From NCBI GenBank assembly GCA_900314125.1, contig OMUD01000170.1, positions 1-34,848 of the forward strand: a stretch of DNA of 34,848 nucleotides, written 5' to 3'. The translations under genes and the position numbers were made by a program. The notes under the pieces were generated by a model, which was not told the DNA's origin, did not search any database, and saw only the letters and a program-made list of their open reading frames with translations. Positions within the stretch are counted from its first letter, which is position 1. Each line of letters starts with the position of its first letter. The stretch is from an uncultured Prevotellaceae bacterium. Its GTDB lineage: Bacteria; Bacteroidota; Bacteroidia; Bacteroidales; Bacteroidaceae. Positions 33,457 through 34,848 of this stretch are shown here, piece by piece.

Positions 33457-34758
33457 ATGCAGAATAAGAACATGAACAGGAAGCGGCGGAACAGCCCGTG
33501 GATTTGGATCCCGGCGCTCTTTGCCACAGAGGCCATTGCATCTGCCATGGTCACTTATGTGGCGTTGCTCATGTTTGTGCAGTTGGGAGCATCTTTCGCT
33601 AAGGCGGCATTGATGGCGGCATTGCTCATGCTCCCTTCCGTACTGAAACTGTTTCTCGGATGGAAGCAAAAATATAATCCCTATCTGAAGAGTATGCTTA
33701 TTGGGGTCAATCTACTCCTTTTTGCAGCTTTCTGCCTCACGGCATTTGTGGTTGACTATGTCTTCTCCAACATTTTTGTCGTTTTCTCTGCCACTTTCCT
33801 TCTGGCGCTTATCAATGCGGTCAATGAGAAATATATTGCGGTCTATTATAACAATGTTTTAGACAAGAGGGCGCAAAGTCTCCTTGAGAATTATAAATTT
33901 GTGGCTACTCAGGTGGCTTTTATTCTCACTTATGGAATTTTGATTATTTTCGTCGGATTTCATGAAATTTTCTTCAGGAATATTCATCTGGCATGGTCTA
34001 TGGAGTTTTTCATTGTGGCGGGAGTGATTTTGATTCTTTTGCCTTTCATCGTGCTTACCATGCAAAGACCTAAAAGAAAATCAGAAATCCATGACGTGCA
34101 TGTTTATTCAAGGATGAATAATGCAAAAATAAGATCACGAAACATAAGGTTTCTCCTCATCGTTTGTATTTTGCTATTGCCTCAGTCTCTTTTGCTCTAC
34201 ACTCGGGTGTTTTATCTGATGACTCCTGCATCTAAAGGGGGATTGGACTGTACTTTACAGGAAGTGGGATTCGCTCAGGGTACAATAGGAGTAATTGCAT
34301 TTATGGCGGGAACTTTCATTGGACAGCATTTGTTAAGACGCTTTGGGAATATCAAAATGTTCTGGACAATGATCCTACCGCTACTCATTTCTCCTCTTTT
34401 CTACCTGATGATGGTGCTGAATGGAAGACCTTCAGATTTCCTCTACATCTGTCTTATGACTTTTGCATCTCAAATCTGTTTTGGATTCGGACTGAACATC
34501 TGCGTTATTTTCATAAAAAGAACCACCGACATTTTCGATGAGAATATTCTCAGTCTTGTACATGTGCCATTGGTGGTGATGGCGATGTTCGTGCCGGCTG
34601 CGCTATCAGGCTATCTCTTGGAAATCATGCAGTTCAAGAATTTCTTTATCCTTAACGTGACTGTATCTCTTTTGGCTGTATGTTTGATTCTCATGAATAA
34701 GCGGTTTATCCAACGACATATTCTCAACTATCGAAAAATACGGTTGAATACTGCATAG
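33457..34758 (+). CDS. MFS transporter (possible muropeptide/sugar permease)
   Basis: Major facilitator superfamily membrane protein of 433 residues with about 12 hydrophobic helices in two halves, separated by a basic loop near residues 205-230 (MQRPKRKSEIHDVHVYSRMN). WIWIPALFATEAIASAMVTY starts helix 1. I see no motif that fixes the substrate; AmpG-like muropeptide permeases are one possibility given the SpoIID-like neighbour. An AGGAG lies about 7 nt before the chosen ATG; a second in-frame ATG (33472) is possible. It is the last gene of the cassette and is followed by a hairpin at 34800-34833. Confidence 0.82.
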   Translation: MQNKNMNRKRRNSPWIWIPALFATEAIASAMVTYVALLMFVQLGASFAKAALMAALLMLPSVLKLFLGWKQKYNPYLKSMLIGVNLLLFAAFCLTAFVVDYVFSNIFVVFSATFLLALINAVNEKYIAVYYNNVLDKRAQSLLENYKFVATQVAFILTYGILIIFVGFHEIFFRNIHLAWSMEFFIVAGVILILLPFIVLTMQRPKRKSEIHDVHVYSRMNNAKIRSRNIRFLLIVCILLLPQSLLLYTRVFYLMTPASKGGLDCTLQEVGFAQGTIGVIAFMAGTFIGQHLLRRFGNIKMFWTMILPLLISPLFYLMMVLNGRPSDFLYICLMTFASQICFGFGLNICVIFIKRTTDIFDENILSLVHVPLVVMAMFVPAALSGYLLEIMQFKNFFILNVTVSLLAVCLILMNKRFIQRHILNYRKIRLNTA

Positions 34759-34793
34759 CCCATAGCTTTAATTACAGTTTTAGAATATATGGC

Positions 34794-34833
34794 TAAAAAA
34801 ATAGGCTGATAATCAAAAGATTAAAAGCCTATT
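34794..34833 (-). terminator. Hairpin terminator at the window end, mainly for a minus-strand gene outside
   Basis: AATAGGCT (34800-34807) pairs with AGCCTATT (34826-34833), with an inner TAATC/GATTA helix around an AAAA loop. On the minus strand the stem is followed by T-rich sequence (34794-34801), so it would best stop transcription coming from the right. On the plus strand only two T follow, but it may still act behind the MFS gene. Confidence 0.65.
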
Positions 34834-34848
34834 CGTGTACACCCTAAG

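Overview
The window reads as chromosomal core DNA of a Bacteroidota bacterium, most likely order Bacteroidales (Prevotella/Bacteroides-like). The evidence is a FeoA-FeoB fusion, a Bacteroidetes-type serine palmitoyltransferase, a short CstA, Bacteroidetes-type LptE and DUF3298 lipoproteins, and repeated upstream sites matching the Bacteroidetes -7 element TAnnTTTG. I see no insertion sequence, phage gene, tRNA, 5S/16S/23S rRNA or CRISPR array. No gene-free stretch exceeds about 300 bases.

Left part (1-6700, all minus strand): the 5' part of feoAB, then, in transcription order from 6539 leftward, a DUF3298 lipoprotein, rsmG, a metallo-beta-lactamase-fold hydrolase, a receiver-less sigma-54 activator, lptE, ridA and agmatine deiminase. 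The close spacing suggests one or two operons. Next (6766-10719, plus strand) comes a three-gene unit: a membrane protein with an acidic tail, a zinc-ribbon membrane protein and DNA topoisomerase III, closed by a strong hairpin terminator.

Middle (10749-22919, minus strand): a tolC-macA-macB-type tripartite efflux operon, the RNase P RNA gene directly in front of it, trmD, carA-carB and serine palmitoyltransferase (spt). Clear intrinsic terminators follow trmD and spt. A divergent promoter region (22920-23209) separates spt from a plus-strand pair: a DAGK/sphingosine-kinase-family lipid kinase and an uncharacterised ATP-grasp protein. The ATP-grasp gene overlaps, tail to tail, a minus-strand GHL10 (DUF187) glycosidase-like gene by 160 bp.

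Right part (27085-34833, plus strand): cstA with a 64-residue membrane companion, a small outer-membrane-type protein with its own promoter and terminator, and a tight three-gene cassette. The cassette encodes (i) an 831-residue protein joining two GT-A-like glycosyltransferase regions to a HxHxQ nucleotidyltransferase/phosphorylase-like domain, (ii) a SpoIID/LytB-type protein with no visible signal peptide, and (iii) a 12-helix MFS transporter.

This last cassette is the best candidate for an undescribed system. Its parts suggest cell-envelope glycan turnover or salvage joined to nucleotide-sugar chemistry, but that is inference. The second most interesting area is the sphingolipid neighbourhood: spt beside a lipid kinase and an unassigned ATP-grasp enzyme.
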